Positions 7,644 through 15,650 of a stretch of 64,000 nt of DNA are shown one piece after another. Positions within the stretch are counted from its first letter, which is position 1. The number at the start of each line of letters is the position of its first letter. A program made the position numbers and the translations under genes. The notes under the pieces were generated by a model. That model did not search any database. It was not told the origin of the DNA and was given only the letters and a program-made list of their open reading frames with translations. Origin of the DNA: Desulfonispora thiosulfatigenes DSM 11270 (GTDB taxonomy: Bacteria; Bacillota; Peptococcia; Peptococcales; Desulfonisporaceae); contig NZ_FWWT01000014.1 in assembly GCF_900176035.1 (NCBI RefSeq), forward strand, positions 49,534 to 113,533. The letters run 5' to 3'.

Positions 7644-8534
7644 GTGGAACAATATCTTGACAAAACATTAGAAGCACTTAATAAAATTGATTTATTGCTT
7701 ATCATAATGACAACTTTAAAAATAATAGGTATTTTAGTAGCCACCCGTGTTGTTAATAAGCTAGGAGCCATTTTAATTGATCAATTATTTAAAGACCACT
7801 TTAATATTAATGAAAAAATGCAAATAACAACGAGAAGAGTAGATACTTTAAGTAAATTATTAAAGAATATACTTTCTTATTCTCTATATTTTATTGCTAT
7901 TATCACCATTTTAGATATGTTTAATGTCCCAGTTAAGGCTATTCTAGGTGGAGCGGGAATTATTGGTGTTGCGATTGGTTTTGGAGCACAGAACCTAGTT
8001 AAAGATATAATCACTGGATTTTTCATAATTTTTGAAGATCAATATGCCGTGGGGGAATATGTAGATATTAATGGTAAAATTGGTACAGTTGAAGAAATTG
8101 GCCTAAGATTAACCAAAGTTAGGGATTGGGGTGGTCAATTATATATAATTCCTAATGGTAACATTGGACAAGTGACAAATTATAATCGTGGAAGTATGAG
8201 GGCAATAGTTGAAATTGGAATAAGTTATAAAGATAATCTTAAGCATGCAATACAGGTTATTGAAATAGCATGTGAGAAGGTATATCAAGAAATGATTGAT
8301 ATTATTGATGAAAAACCATTTGTCCATGGTGTAACAAAGTTAGATTCAAACTTCGTAACTGTAAGGGTCACTGGAACGACTAAAGATATGAGCCATTGGA
8401 TGCTAGAAAGAAATTTAAGGCTTAGAATTAGAGAAGAATTTGATAGCCAGGGGCTAGGGGCACCTTTTCAGCATATTGTCTATATAAATGCTGATGACCA
8501 TAAAAAGGATCAAGAAAGTCTAGGAGGTATGTAA
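7644..8534 (+). CDS. Small-conductance mechanosensitive channel (MscS family)
   Basis: Osmotic-downshock release channel of the MscS family, 296 aa. Three membrane segments (~18-38, ~68-92, ~95-122) are visible. The third has the Gly/Ala-rich pore helix GGAGIIGVAIGFGAQNLVKD that lines the channel, followed by the beta domain (VGEYVDINGKIGTVEEIGLR) and a C-terminal cytoplasmic alpha/beta region. Translation starts at GTG (7644) with a modest AAGGGTAGG site. It shares the window with a betaine-type uptake system, which fits osmoadaptation, although the two lie in different operons. The DUF951 gene starts one base after its stop codon. Confidence 0.93.
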   Translation: MEQYLDKTLEALNKIDLLLIIMTTLKIIGILVATRVVNKLGAILIDQLFKDHFNINEKMQITTRRVDTLSKLLKNILSYSLYFIAIITILDMFNVPVKAILGGAGIIGVAIGFGAQNLVKDIITGFFIIFEDQYAVGEYVDINGKIGTVEEIGLRLTKVRDWGGQLYIIPNGNIGQVTNYNRGSMRAIVEIGISYKDNLKHAIQVIEIACEKVYQEMIDIIDEKPFVHGVTKLDSNFVTVRVTGTTKDMSHWMLERNLRLRIREEFDSQGLGAPFQHIVYINADDHKKDQESLGGM

Positions 8535-8535
8535 T

Positions 8536-8721
8536 ATGCCCATGGATCTAAAAGTAGGAGATATAGTGCAGACAAAAAAAACTCATCCGTGTGGAAGTAA
8601 AGAATGGGAAATACTTAGAACAGGGGCTGACTTTAGAATTAAATGTACAGGCTGTGAAAGGCAAGTATGGATAAGTAGAGTAAAGCTAGAAAAGTCTATT
8701 AAAAAGGTTATAAGTGAGTAA
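8536..8721 (+). CDS. DUF951 family small protein
   Basis: 61-aa protein of the DUF951 family, common in Firmicutes near mscS and rpsF. It shows the family pattern: a beta-rich N-terminus (LKVGDIVQTKKTHPCGS), W-x-I/V-x-R-x-G-A-D-x-x-I-K-C-x-x-C, then a positively charged tail. The conserved cysteines (HPCG and CTGC) could bind a metal, but function is unknown. GGAGGT lies upstream within the end of mscS. It is the last gene of the cvpA operon, before a bidirectional terminator. Confidence 0.88.
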   Translation: MPMDLKVGDIVQTKKTHPCGSKEWEILRTGADFRIKCTGCERQVWISRVKLEKSIKKVISE

Positions 8722-8763
8722 GGGTGTAAGTGAGTGTATGGAAAATAGCTGCCCTCAAACACA

Positions 8764-8833
8764 AACAAAGGCTAAATTGTAAACTATACCTCAGGAAAAT
8801 CTGGGTATTAATTTATAATCTAGCCTTTTTAAT
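8764..8833. terminator. Bidirectional terminator between DUF951 and PilZ genes
   Basis: Long imperfect hairpin: AAAGGCTA and the following AT-rich arm pair with TAGCCTTTTT about 60 bases away, with inner TATACC / GGTATT. It sits between convergent genes and can serve both. Confidence 0.65.
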
Positions 8834-9539
8834 TTTCGCTTTTTTCGGCCTTTTCAATAGAATGATAATAAACCCCATCACCCAAATAAAACCATCTGAT
8901 GAAGTATTCCTCTTCCTCAACGGGTAAATTTAAATCTAAAAAATGCGTAAGATCCTTTGCTTTTTTTAACTGACAAAAGGGGCAAGGATCTGGGCGATCC
9001 CAGACGTTTTTATAGCAGGTCCCTTCTAAAAGACATCCTTGCTTCTGGGCTGCAAAATTAAAATCTACAATTTTTCTATCCTCGGTAACTAAAAATACGG
9101 GTTGAGGGAGGGCTTTAATTAATCGAATTAAAGGTTTTAAATTCCTACGCATATTAATTTTATGAATTTTCATTTTTTGATTTTGCTGAATTTTTTGAGC
9201 TTGATAGTTATTTAGGGCTGTTCTCAATCTTTCTTCTTCTAACGGAGTTAAGCCAATAAAGTTAATACCATAAAACAATCTATTATATTGGTTTTCTTTC
9301 CAGACAAACTGTCCGTGAACTTGATAGCTGTGATTTTCAAATTCAAAAACAATTTTTGCAATTATCTGATTTTCCATAGGAACATCTAACAGAGATTCAG
9401 CCTTGATACCTCCGCAGCTTAAGTTTAGTATCTTTATAGGAATACATTTATCTAGATTAAGTTTTGTCTGCCCTATGGAAATTAAGATTGCTTTAGCTTC
9501 TAAGGGTTCTAAAAAGTCAATTCTAAAGTCTTTGCGCAT
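8829..9539 (-). CDS. PilZ domain protein with Cys-containing PAS-like C-terminus
   Basis: Probable c-di-GMP effector, 236 aa, cytosolic. The N-terminal PilZ domain carries both parts of the nucleotide-binding signature: RKDFR (RxxxR) at residues 2-6 and NLSCGG (the [D/N]xSxxG motif) near residue 40. After a basic helical linker (~115-135), residues ~135-236 resemble a PAS-like sensor (PQPVFLVTEDRKIVDFN) with cysteines at CLLEGTCYKNVW and PCPFC that could hold a metal or act as a redox switch. The ribosome site AAGGAG precedes the ATG. It lies between the mscS operon and the ribosomal operon but on the opposite strand. A GGDEF-EAL protein at 61417 could supply or remove its ligand. Confidence 0.8.
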   Translation of the reverse strand: MRKDFRIDFLEPLEAKAILISIGQTKLNLDKCIPIKILNLSCGGIKAESLLDVPMENQIIAKIVFEFENHSYQVHGQFVWKENQYNRLFYGINFIGLTPLEEERLRTALNNYQAQKIQQNQKMKIHKINMRRNLKPLIRLIKALPQPVFLVTEDRKIVDFNFAAQKQGCLLEGTCYKNVWDRPDPCPFCQLKKAKDLTHFLDLNLPVEEEEYFIRWFYLGDGVYYHSIEKAEKSEN

Positions 9540-9686
9540 AATTATTTCTCCTTATACAATACTTAAAAATAGTACCATTATAGAATGATAAATAAAGCAG
9601 TATAGTGTTAAATATACCATGAATGGTAATAATAGTATATAAAGGCAATACAATATGTTTCATAGAAAAAGATTTTCCTGTTTACC

Positions 9687-9715
9687 TAGACAGTAGTATA
9701 TCCTTCTGATATAAT
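9687..9715 (+). promoter_or_regulatory. Promoter of the rpsF operon
   Basis: TAGACA, 17-nt spacer, TATAAT; the perfect -10 is placed so that the transcript would begin just before the S6:S18 leader structure. Confidence 0.75.
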
Positions 9716-9729
9716 TACATATTGTATAT

Positions 9730-9765
9730 CCCTGCTCCATTAGAAATGGAGCCGCTAGTCCAGGG
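9730..9765 (+). ncRNA. S6:S18 ribosomal protein leader (autoregulatory RNA)
   Basis: Outer stem CCCTG / CAGGG, inner hairpin CTCCAT-tagaa-ATGGAG, and an unpaired CCG immediately after the inner hairpin, as in the S6:S18 leader upstream of bacterial rpsF. The known leader uses the CCG bulge to bind the S6-S18 complex and repress the operon. The GGAGGAGG ribosome site abuts the outer stem, so repression by binding would be direct. Confidence 0.8.
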
Positions 9766-9783
9766 GGAGGAGGTGAAGTATAG

Positions 9784-10074
9784 ATGCGTCCATATGAACT
9801 TATGTATATCGTTAGACCTGATATAGAGGAAGAAAAACTTACACAAGTTATTGAGAAATTCTCTAACCTTATCGTTAAAGAAGGTGGCGAAGTCACTAAA
9901 ACAGATAAATGGGGAAAACGTAAGTTAGCTTATGTTATCAATGATAAATGGAGCGAAGGTTTCTATACTCTAGTTCATTTTAATGGACAACCAGAGGTTG
10001 TCAATGAATTAGATCGTGTAATGAAACTTACTGAAGATGTTGTCCGTCATATGATTACTCGTATAGAAGAATAA
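9784..10074 (+). CDS. rpsF: 30S ribosomal protein S6
   Basis: Ribosomal protein S6, 96 aa, a typical full-length bacterial form with the RNP-like ferredoxin fold ([37 protein letters not shown]). It binds the 30S platform with S18, whose gene is two positions downstream. The ATG follows GGAGGAGGT by 10 bases. It is the first gene of an operon behind an S6:S18-type leader RNA, so feedback by the S6-S18 dimer is expected. Confidence 0.98.
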   Translation: MRPYELMYIVRPDIEEEKLTQVIEKFSNLIVKEGGEVTKTDKWGKRKLAYVINDKWSEGFYTLVHFNGQPEVVNELDRVMKLTEDVVRHMITRIEE

Positions 10075-10108
10075 GCACTTCAAGTTCTATGAAGGAGGAG
10101 TGTTCGTT

Positions 10109-10528
10109 ATGAATAAAATTATTTTAATAGGTCGTTTGACTAAAGATCCTGAACTGCGTTTTACACCTTCTGGAAAAGGTGTTGCTACATTTACCTTGGC
10201 TGTTAACAGACCCTTTGCTAATCAGCAAGGTGAAAGAGAAGCTGATTTTATTCAAATAGTAGTTTGGGGTAAACCAGCAGAAAACTGTGCTAATTTTATT
10301 GGCAAAGGATCACAAGTAGCAATTGATGGTCGCTTACAAGTGCGTACCTATGATAATAAAGAAGGTCAAAAACGTTGGGTTACTGAAGTTGTAGCAAATA
10401 GTGTAGAATTTTTAGATAGCCGAGGAAAAAGAGAGTCAAATAGAGATAATAATGAGAATAATAATAATCAAGAGGACTCCTCTTTTGGAACTGTAATAGA
10501 TTTTTCTGAGGATGATATTCCATTTTAA
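10109..10528 (+). CDS. ssb: Single-stranded DNA-binding protein
   Basis: SSB, 139 aa, with an N-terminal OB fold ([44 protein letters not shown]) and a disordered Asn-rich tail ending in the acidic tip DFSEDDIPF that recruits replication and repair partners. An in-frame GTG at 10100 overlaps the GAAGGAGGAG site, so the ATG at 10109 is the better start and gives the universal MNK N-terminus. It sits between rpsF and rpsR as in most Firmicutes. Confidence 0.98.
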   Translation: MNKIILIGRLTKDPELRFTPSGKGVATFTLAVNRPFANQQGEREADFIQIVVWGKPAENCANFIGKGSQVAIDGRLQVRTYDNKEGQKRWVTEVVANSVEFLDSRGKRESNRDNNENNNNQEDSSFGTVIDFSEDDIPF

Positions 10529-10547
10529 AAGGTAGAGGAGGGAAATC

Positions 10548-10781
10548 ATGGCTAAAAGAGAATTTGGAAGACGCGCGAAAAAAAGAATTTGCAGCTTTTG
10601 TGTAGGTAAATCACAAGCTGTTGATTATAAAGATTTAAATAAATTAGGCAAATATGTTACTGATCGTGGAAAGATTTTACCACGTCGTATTTCTGGTAAC
10701 TGCGCTAAACATCAACGTGAATTAACAATTGCTATCAAAAAAGCAAGATATATGGCTTTATTACCATACACTACAGAATAA
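10548..10781 (+). CDS. rpsR: 30S ribosomal protein S18
   Basis: Ribosomal protein S18, 77 aa, with the conserved core ([38 protein letters not shown]). The N-terminus carries CSFC and a later C-x-x-H (GNCAKH), a zinc-binding C+ type set of ligands often lost in other bacteria. GAGGAGGG precedes the ATG. Third gene of the leader-controlled operon. Confidence 0.98.
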   Translation: MAKREFGRRAKKRICSFCVGKSQAVDYKDLNKLGKYVTDRGKILPRRISGNCAKHQRELTIAIKKARYMALLPYTTE

Positions 10782-10856
10782 AATGAGGGGGCACTTAGTT
10801 GCCTCCTTTTATTATAGAAAATTTCACTTTAAACCAATTAAGGAGGAAAACCGATA

Positions 10857-11840
10857 ATGCAGCAATCTTTGACCAAGGGCTTAGGCGAAGGAGCTTTAAT
10901 GGCCGCACTGACAGCTATTTTTGCTTTGGCTGGCATATACATACCGATAATAAATTTAATAACCATTTTAATAGTGGCGGTTCCTATCACATTGGTAATA
11001 GTACGCAATGATTTTAGAATTGGTTTTATTTCTTCATTAGTAGCAGGATTTTTAGTGGCTATGTTGGCAGGACCTATTATGGCCGTTACTTTTTACATTC
11101 AATTTATGAGTATGGCATTAGCATATGGGTACTTATTTAAAAAGAAAACCAAGGCAGGAAAAATAATTATTGCAGGCACAGCAGTTTCTGTGATTTCTAC
11201 CCTTTTATTATTAATGATAAGTTTTGCCATAATTAATACTGATTTTGAAACGCAAAAAGATTTTATGCTACAAACAGTAGATGAGACAATGATTATGTAT
11301 GAAAAGTATGGGTTATTAGATCAAATTACAGAACAAGGTATTAGTAAAGAAGAATTTAAAAAGGCTATGGTTGATTCCGTGAATTTATTTATTACTGTTT
11401 TACCTGCTATCTTAATTTTAGCAAGTATCTTTAGTTCGGTTATTAATTTTATTGTAACGAGAAGCATTCTAAGAAGATTTGGTCATGAAGTAGATAAATT
11501 ACCTCCTTTTAGCCAGTGGCGCTTACCGTGGTATGCTGTGTGGGGGGTTATATTTGGCTGGGGTTCTTATCTTATTGGTGATTATTTTGGTATAAGTGCA
11601 GGTATAATGATAGGAAAAAATATTTTGATTGCCTATAGTTTTGTTTTATTTGTCTTAGGATTATCAGTAATTTCTTTCTTTTGGAAAAAGATAAAGGTTA
11701 ATTTTATAGGTAGATTAATATTTTTATTTCTCTTAATATTTTTAGCAAGGTCTATCATTTTATTGGCAATTGCAATAGGTTTATTTGATTTAGTTTTAGA
11801 TTATCGTAAGAGAATCAAAATAAATAAGGCTGAAAAATAA
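10857..11840 (+). CDS. yybS: YybS-like DUF2232 membrane protein
   Basis: Polytopic membrane protein, 327 aa, of the DUF2232/YybS family, with about eight hydrophobic segments from residue 15 onward, including a Gly/Pro-rich stretch (VAMLAGPIMAVTFYIQF). Its place right after rpsR is standard in Firmicutes. Function is unknown; it resembles energy-coupling-factor S components in length and hydrophobicity, but this is only an analogy. GGAGGA precedes the ATG. In most Firmicutes gdpP follows this gene, but here rplI does. Confidence 0.85.
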   Translation: MQQSLTKGLGEGALMAALTAIFALAGIYIPIINLITILIVAVPITLVIVRNDFRIGFISSLVAGFLVAMLAGPIMAVTFYIQFMSMALAYGYLFKKKTKAGKIIIAGTAVSVISTLLLLMISFAIINTDFETQKDFMLQTVDETMIMYEKYGLLDQITEQGISKEEFKKAMVDSVNLFITVLPAILILASIFSSVINFIVTRSILRRFGHEVDKLPPFSQWRLPWYAVWGVIFGWGSYLIGDYFGISAGIMIGKNILIAYSFVLFVLGLSVISFFWKKIKVNFIGRLIFLFLLIFLARSIILLAIAIGLFDLVLDYRKRIKINKAEK

Positions 11841-11883
11841 TCCAATTTGTTTTAAAATAGAAATAATGAAAGGGGAGATAGTT

Positions 11884-12330
11884 ATGAAAGTAATTTTACA
11901 AGCAGATGTTAAAGCATTAGGTAAAAAAGGCGAGGTTATTGAAGCAAAAGAAGGTTATGCACGTAACTATTTATTGCCTAAAGGATTAGCAGTAGAGGCA
12001 ACAACCCAGAATTTAAAAGAAGTAGAAAGATTAAAAAAACTTAAAGATCAAAAGGAAGAAAAAGAATTAGCCGAAGCCAATGAATTAGCTGAAAAAATTA
12101 GTAATATCAAAGTAGTTTTAAAAGTAAAAAGCGGTGAAGGTGGAAGATTATTTGGTGCAGTTACGAGTAAAGAAATAGCAGAAGATATTTTAAAAAATCA
12201 TAACATAAAAATTGATAAAAGAAAAATAGAGTTAAAAGATAATATTAAAACATTAGGAACTTATAATATCAAGATAAAGGTTCATACTAAGGTTACGGCA
12301 GACTTATCGGTACAAGTAATAGCAGAGTAG
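11884..12330 (+). CDS. rplI: 50S ribosomal protein L9
   Basis: Ribosomal protein L9, 148 aa. The N-terminal domain (MKVILQADVKALGKKGEV, YARNYLLPKGLA) binds 23S rRNA, a long helix (~41-75) follows, then the C-terminal domain (GRLFGAVTSKEIAE). An upstream in-frame ATG at 11866 would add six residues, but the AAAGGGGAGA ribosome site lies within that extension, 7-8 bases before the ATG at 11884, so the latter is chosen. Confidence 0.97.
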   Translation: MKVILQADVKALGKKGEVIEAKEGYARNYLLPKGLAVEATTQNLKEVERLKKLKDQKEEKELAEANELAEKISNIKVVLKVKSGEGGRLFGAVTSKEIAEDILKNHNIKIDKRKIELKDNIKTLGTYNIKIKVHTKVTADLSVQVIAE

Positions 12331-12354
12331 GATTTTAACAAAGTAGGGGATAAA

Positions 12355-13692
12355 ATGGATAATGCTGCATTTGAAAGAATACCACCACAAAATCTAGAAG
12401 CAGAACGTGCTGTCTTAGCTTCAATGATGTTAGAAAAGGATGCGATTTATGAAGCTATCCAAATGATTAAGCCGAAGGACTTTTATAAAGAAGCTCATAG
12501 CATTATCTTTTCAGCTATCATTGATTTAACCGAAAAAGGTGAACCAGTTGATTTAATCACTTTAACAGAACAACTAAGACAAGAAAGCAATTTAGAAAAA
12601 ATAGGTGGCGTGGGTTACATAGCAGAAGTGGCAAATTCAGTAGGTACAGCAGCTAGTATTGTTCATTATGCTCGTTTAGTTAGAGATAAATCATTACTGC
12701 GTACTTTAATTAGAACAGCAACTAATATAGCAACACGGGGTTATGAACCAGGTGAGGAGCCTGAGGAATTACTAGATGATGCTGAAAGAATGGTATTAGA
12801 GGTATCGCAAAATCGGATACGTAGTGGACTAGTACCCATTACAGATGTAATTGAAAATACTATTGAAAAGTTAGAACTTTTACAGCAGCAAAAAAGCGAC
12901 ATTACAGGATTATCTTCAGGATTTAGAGATTTAGATGCAATGACCTCTGGTTGGCATAGTTCGGATTTAGTTATTGTTGCAGCAAGACCGGCTATGGGTA
13001 AAACATCTTTTTGTTTAAATATTGCTCAGCATGCTGGGATTAAAGAAAATGTACCAGTGGCAATTTTCAGTCTAGAGATGTCTAGAGAACAGTTAGTTCT
13101 ACGGATGCTGTCTTCATTAGCAATGCTTGATCAACAAAAATTAAGGACAGGCAGAATGATAGATAAAGATTGGATTAGTTTAACAAATGCCATTGGTCCC
13201 TTAGCAGAAGCGCCAATTTATATTGATGATACTCCAGGTATTTCTGTAATGGAAATAAGGGCAAAGACAAGAAGATTAAAGGCAGAAAAGGGATTAGGAT
13301 TAATAGTTATTGACTACTTACAATTAATGTCAAGTGGACGTCGTTCGGAAAGTAGACAACAAGAAATATCTGAAATATCTCGAAATTTAAAAGCTTTAGC
13401 TAGGGAATTAGAGGTACCAATTATAGCTCTTTCTCAGTTAAGTAGGGCTGTAGAACAAACGCAAGATAAAAGACCTGGTCTAAGTCATTTAAGGGAATCA
13501 GGAGCACTAGAGCAGGATGCTGATATCGTTATGTTTATTTTTAGAGAAGAATATTATAATCCTGAATCAGACAAAAAGGCGATTGCAGAAATAATTATTG
13601 CAAAACATAGAAATGGTCCAGTGGGTAGCGTGGAACTAGCCTTTCTTAAGGAATTTACAAAGTTTGCTGACTTAGCAAAAATGGCGGAGTAA
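12355..13692 (+). CDS. dnaB: Replicative DNA helicase DnaB (Bacillus DnaC)
   Basis: Hexameric replicative helicase, 445 aa. The N-terminal DnaB domain spans ~8-110 (IPPQNLEAERAVLASMM), then a linker helix and the RecA-like motor from ~175. Walker A is ARPAMGKT (~residue 215), Walker B is LIVIDYLQL, and the C-terminal region has SQLSRAVEQ and LRESGALEQDADIV. No intein or insertion is seen. It is called dnaC in Bacillus; the order rplI-dnaB is typical of Firmicutes. It ends the operon before a strong terminator. Confidence 0.98.
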   Translation: MDNAAFERIPPQNLEAERAVLASMMLEKDAIYEAIQMIKPKDFYKEAHSIIFSAIIDLTEKGEPVDLITLTEQLRQESNLEKIGGVGYIAEVANSVGTAASIVHYARLVRDKSLLRTLIRTATNIATRGYEPGEEPEELLDDAERMVLEVSQNRIRSGLVPITDVIENTIEKLELLQQQKSDITGLSSGFRDLDAMTSGWHSSDLVIVAARPAMGKTSFCLNIAQHAGIKENVPVAIFSLEMSREQLVLRMLSSLAMLDQQKLRTGRMIDKDWISLTNAIGPLAEAPIYIDDTPGISVMEIRAKTRRLKAEKGLGLIVIDYLQLMSSGRRSESRQQEISEISRNLKALARELEVPIIALSQLSRAVEQTQDKRPGLSHLRESGALEQDADIVMFIFREEYYNPESDKKAIAEIIIAKHRNGPVGSVELAFLKEFTKFADLAKMAE

Positions 13693-13723
13693 TGCAGGGC
13701 AATTAATTGCTCTGCATTTTTTT
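13692..13723 (+). terminator. Terminator of the rpsF-dnaB operon
   Basis: TGCAGGGCAATT / AATTGCTCTGCA stem overlapping the end of dnaB, followed by seven T. Confidence 0.92.
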
Positions 13724-13796
13724 GAGGAAAATGAGGCATTAAAAGACAAAAACACGAATATTATCTAAATAATAATAAATATAATTCGTTTATATC

Positions 13797-13825
13797 TTGA
13801 CCTTAAGGATATTAACTGATAAAAT
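13797..13825 (+). promoter_or_regulatory. Promoter of the FAD dehydrogenase gene
   Basis: TTGACC, 17-nt spacer, TAAAAT. The predicted transcript start (~13832) lies downstream of the first in-frame ATG at 13828, which supports the later start at 13870. Confidence 0.7.
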
Positions 13826-13869
13826 AGTTGAGGCTTATGTCAAGGAAAAATATTGAGGGGGTCTATTTA

Positions 13870-15276
13870 ATGAATAAGAATTATGATGTACTAATTATAG
13901 GAGCTGGACCTGCTGGGATTTTTACTGCGTTAGAATTAAATAAATTAGATAAAAATAAAAAAATTCTGATTATCGATAAAGGTAGCAGAATTGATAAAAG
14001 ATTATGTCCGGAAAAAAAATTAGGATATTGCGTAAAATGTAAAGTTTGTCACATCACTTCTGGCTGGAGTGGAGCAGGAGCCTTTTCTGATGGAAAGCTT
14101 AGTTTATCTCCTGAAGTAGGTGGAAGAATTTCCGAATATATGACCGAAGAAGAAGCGCAAAGCTATATCAATTATGCAGATGAATTTTATACTGAGTTTG
14201 GCGCTCGTAATGAAGTATTTGGCTTAGATAACCCGAGAGTTGAAGAAATAGCGTATGAATGTTCTAAACATAATATTAGATTAGTACCATGTCCTGTACG
14301 TCACTTAGGAACAGAGCATGCTTTTACAGTATTAAAAGGAATGCATGATTATTTAGTAGCAGAAGAAAATGTTGAGTTTATGGAATTAACCAGTGCTGAA
14401 GACTTGATCGTTGAAGATGGTGAAGTAAAAGGTGCGATTTTAAATATTAAAAATGAAAAAAGATCAGTATTTGCTGAAAATGTTGTTGTAGCTCCAGGTC
14501 GTGGGGGAGCTGAATGGCTTAAAGATCAGGCGGATAAACTTAAATTAGTAACTGAAAATAATGAAATTGACATCGGAGTAAGGGTAGAAGTTCCAAATTC
14601 TGTAATGGATCACTTAACAAAAGATTTATACGAAGCAAAATTATTTTATTACTCAGATACTTTTGATAATAAAGTTAGAACATTTTGCATGAATCCAGGG
14701 GGAGTAGTTTCAGGAGAAGCTTATGGAGATTTATCAGTGGTAAATGGTCATAGCTATGCCGACCCTAAACTTAAAACTAAAAATACTAACTTTGCTTTAT
14801 TAGTGTCTACTCGTTTCACTGAGCCATTTAATCAACCGATTGAATACGGAAATTATGTAGCACGCCTAGCTAATATGCTAACAGGTGGCGGCATCATGGT
14901 GCAAAGGTTTGGAGACCTCGTTAAAGGAAGAAGAACAGATATAGATCGCCTGAAAAAATCAACAACTATTCCTACTTTAAAAAGTGCAGTACCAGGGGAT
15001 TTAAGTTATGTATTACCACAAAGATATTTAACCTCAATTATAGAAGCAATTCGTGCTTTTGATAAAATAGCACCAGGTATGGATAGTAAAAACACCTTAT
15101 TATACGGTGTAGAAGTTAAATTTTATTCATCAAAGGTAAAGGTTAGTAATACCTTTGAAACCCCAATCAAAAACCTGTACGCAATTGGAGACGGTGCAGG
15201 AATCACAAGGGGATTAATGCAAGCATCTGTAACAGGAATCATTGTAGCGAGAGATATTAAGAAGAAAAGTAATTAA
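13870..15276 (+). CDS. FAD-dependent dehydrogenase (COG2509 family)
   Basis: Predicted flavoprotein of the COG2509 FAD-dependent dehydrogenase family, 468 aa. A Rossmann GxGxxG motif (IIGAGPAGIFTALEL) at residues ~8-22 binds FAD, and a C-terminal flavin-contact segment (LYAIGDGAGITRGLMQAS) closes the site. A Cys-rich part, CPEKKLGYCVKCKVCH (~45-60), and SGWSGAGAFSDGK are typical of this family. The substrate is unknown. I chose the ATG at 13870 because GAGGGGG lies 8 bases upstream and the promoter excludes the earlier ATG. It is a single-gene unit ending at the hairpin at 15351. Confidence 0.85.
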   Translation: MNKNYDVLIIGAGPAGIFTALELNKLDKNKKILIIDKGSRIDKRLCPEKKLGYCVKCKVCHITSGWSGAGAFSDGKLSLSPEVGGRISEYMTEEEAQSYINYADEFYTEFGARNEVFGLDNPRVEEIAYECSKHNIRLVPCPVRHLGTEHAFTVLKGMHDYLVAEENVEFMELTSAEDLIVEDGEVKGAILNIKNEKRSVFAENVVVAPGRGGAEWLKDQADKLKLVTENNEIDIGVRVEVPNSVMDHLTKDLYEAKLFYYSDTFDNKVRTFCMNPGGVVSGEAYGDLSVVNGHSYADPKLKTKNTNFALLVSTRFTEPFNQPIEYGNYVARLANMLTGGGIMVQRFGDLVKGRRTDIDRLKKSTTIPTLKSAVPGDLSYVLPQRYLTSIIEAIRAFDKIAPGMDSKNTLLYGVEVKFYSSKVKVSNTFETPIKNLYAIGDGAGITRGLMQASVTGIIVARDIKKKSN

Positions 15277-15650
15277 GAAGAAAATATCTATATCGTAAGT
15301 TGCAAAGGACATTATAATTAAAAAATAATTTATTATCATAAAGCTACATTAAAGGGTTGGCGTTTCAGAAATATCTGAAATACCAACCTTTTTTATATTT
15401 GGATGGTGGCTAATTATATTATTTAAAAGTTTGACAGCCAGATTTAGGGTGAATTAATCTTGGGAAAAGGGATGTTAAAAGTATTAAAAAACAACAATGT
15501 CGAAATATGAAGGATTTTAGATAAAGGTTATAGCTGAATTAACCAGAATATCGTTGATATATGATTATTTTGAAAGGGAGAGAGGATATGACTTAATAAG
15601 AGTTTCTTTAATTTTGATTATAATTTTTACGTATTAAGGAGGGATTCATT
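15277..15650. other. Intergenic region with terminator and possible leader
   Basis: 374 bases. It holds the hairpin at 15351-15394, then about 250 AT-rich bases without a convincing ORF. TTGACA at 15432 has only a weak -10 (TTAATC) 17 bases on. The AAGGAGGGA ribosome site of the next gene is at its end. Confidence 0.6.
15351..15394 (+). terminator. Terminator hairpin (sequence repeated at 18728)
   Basis: GGTTGGcGTTTCAG / CTGAAATaCCAACC stem with a T run. The same sequence with a small insertion follows the next gene, so both ends of the large secreted-protein gene carry the same hairpin. Confidence 0.88.

Noticed and set aside
8730..8927. Plus-strand ORF of 65 codons between DUF951 and the PilZ gene
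   Set aside because: It runs through the bidirectional terminator and overlaps the end of the PilZ gene; no ribosome site and no recognisable protein features.
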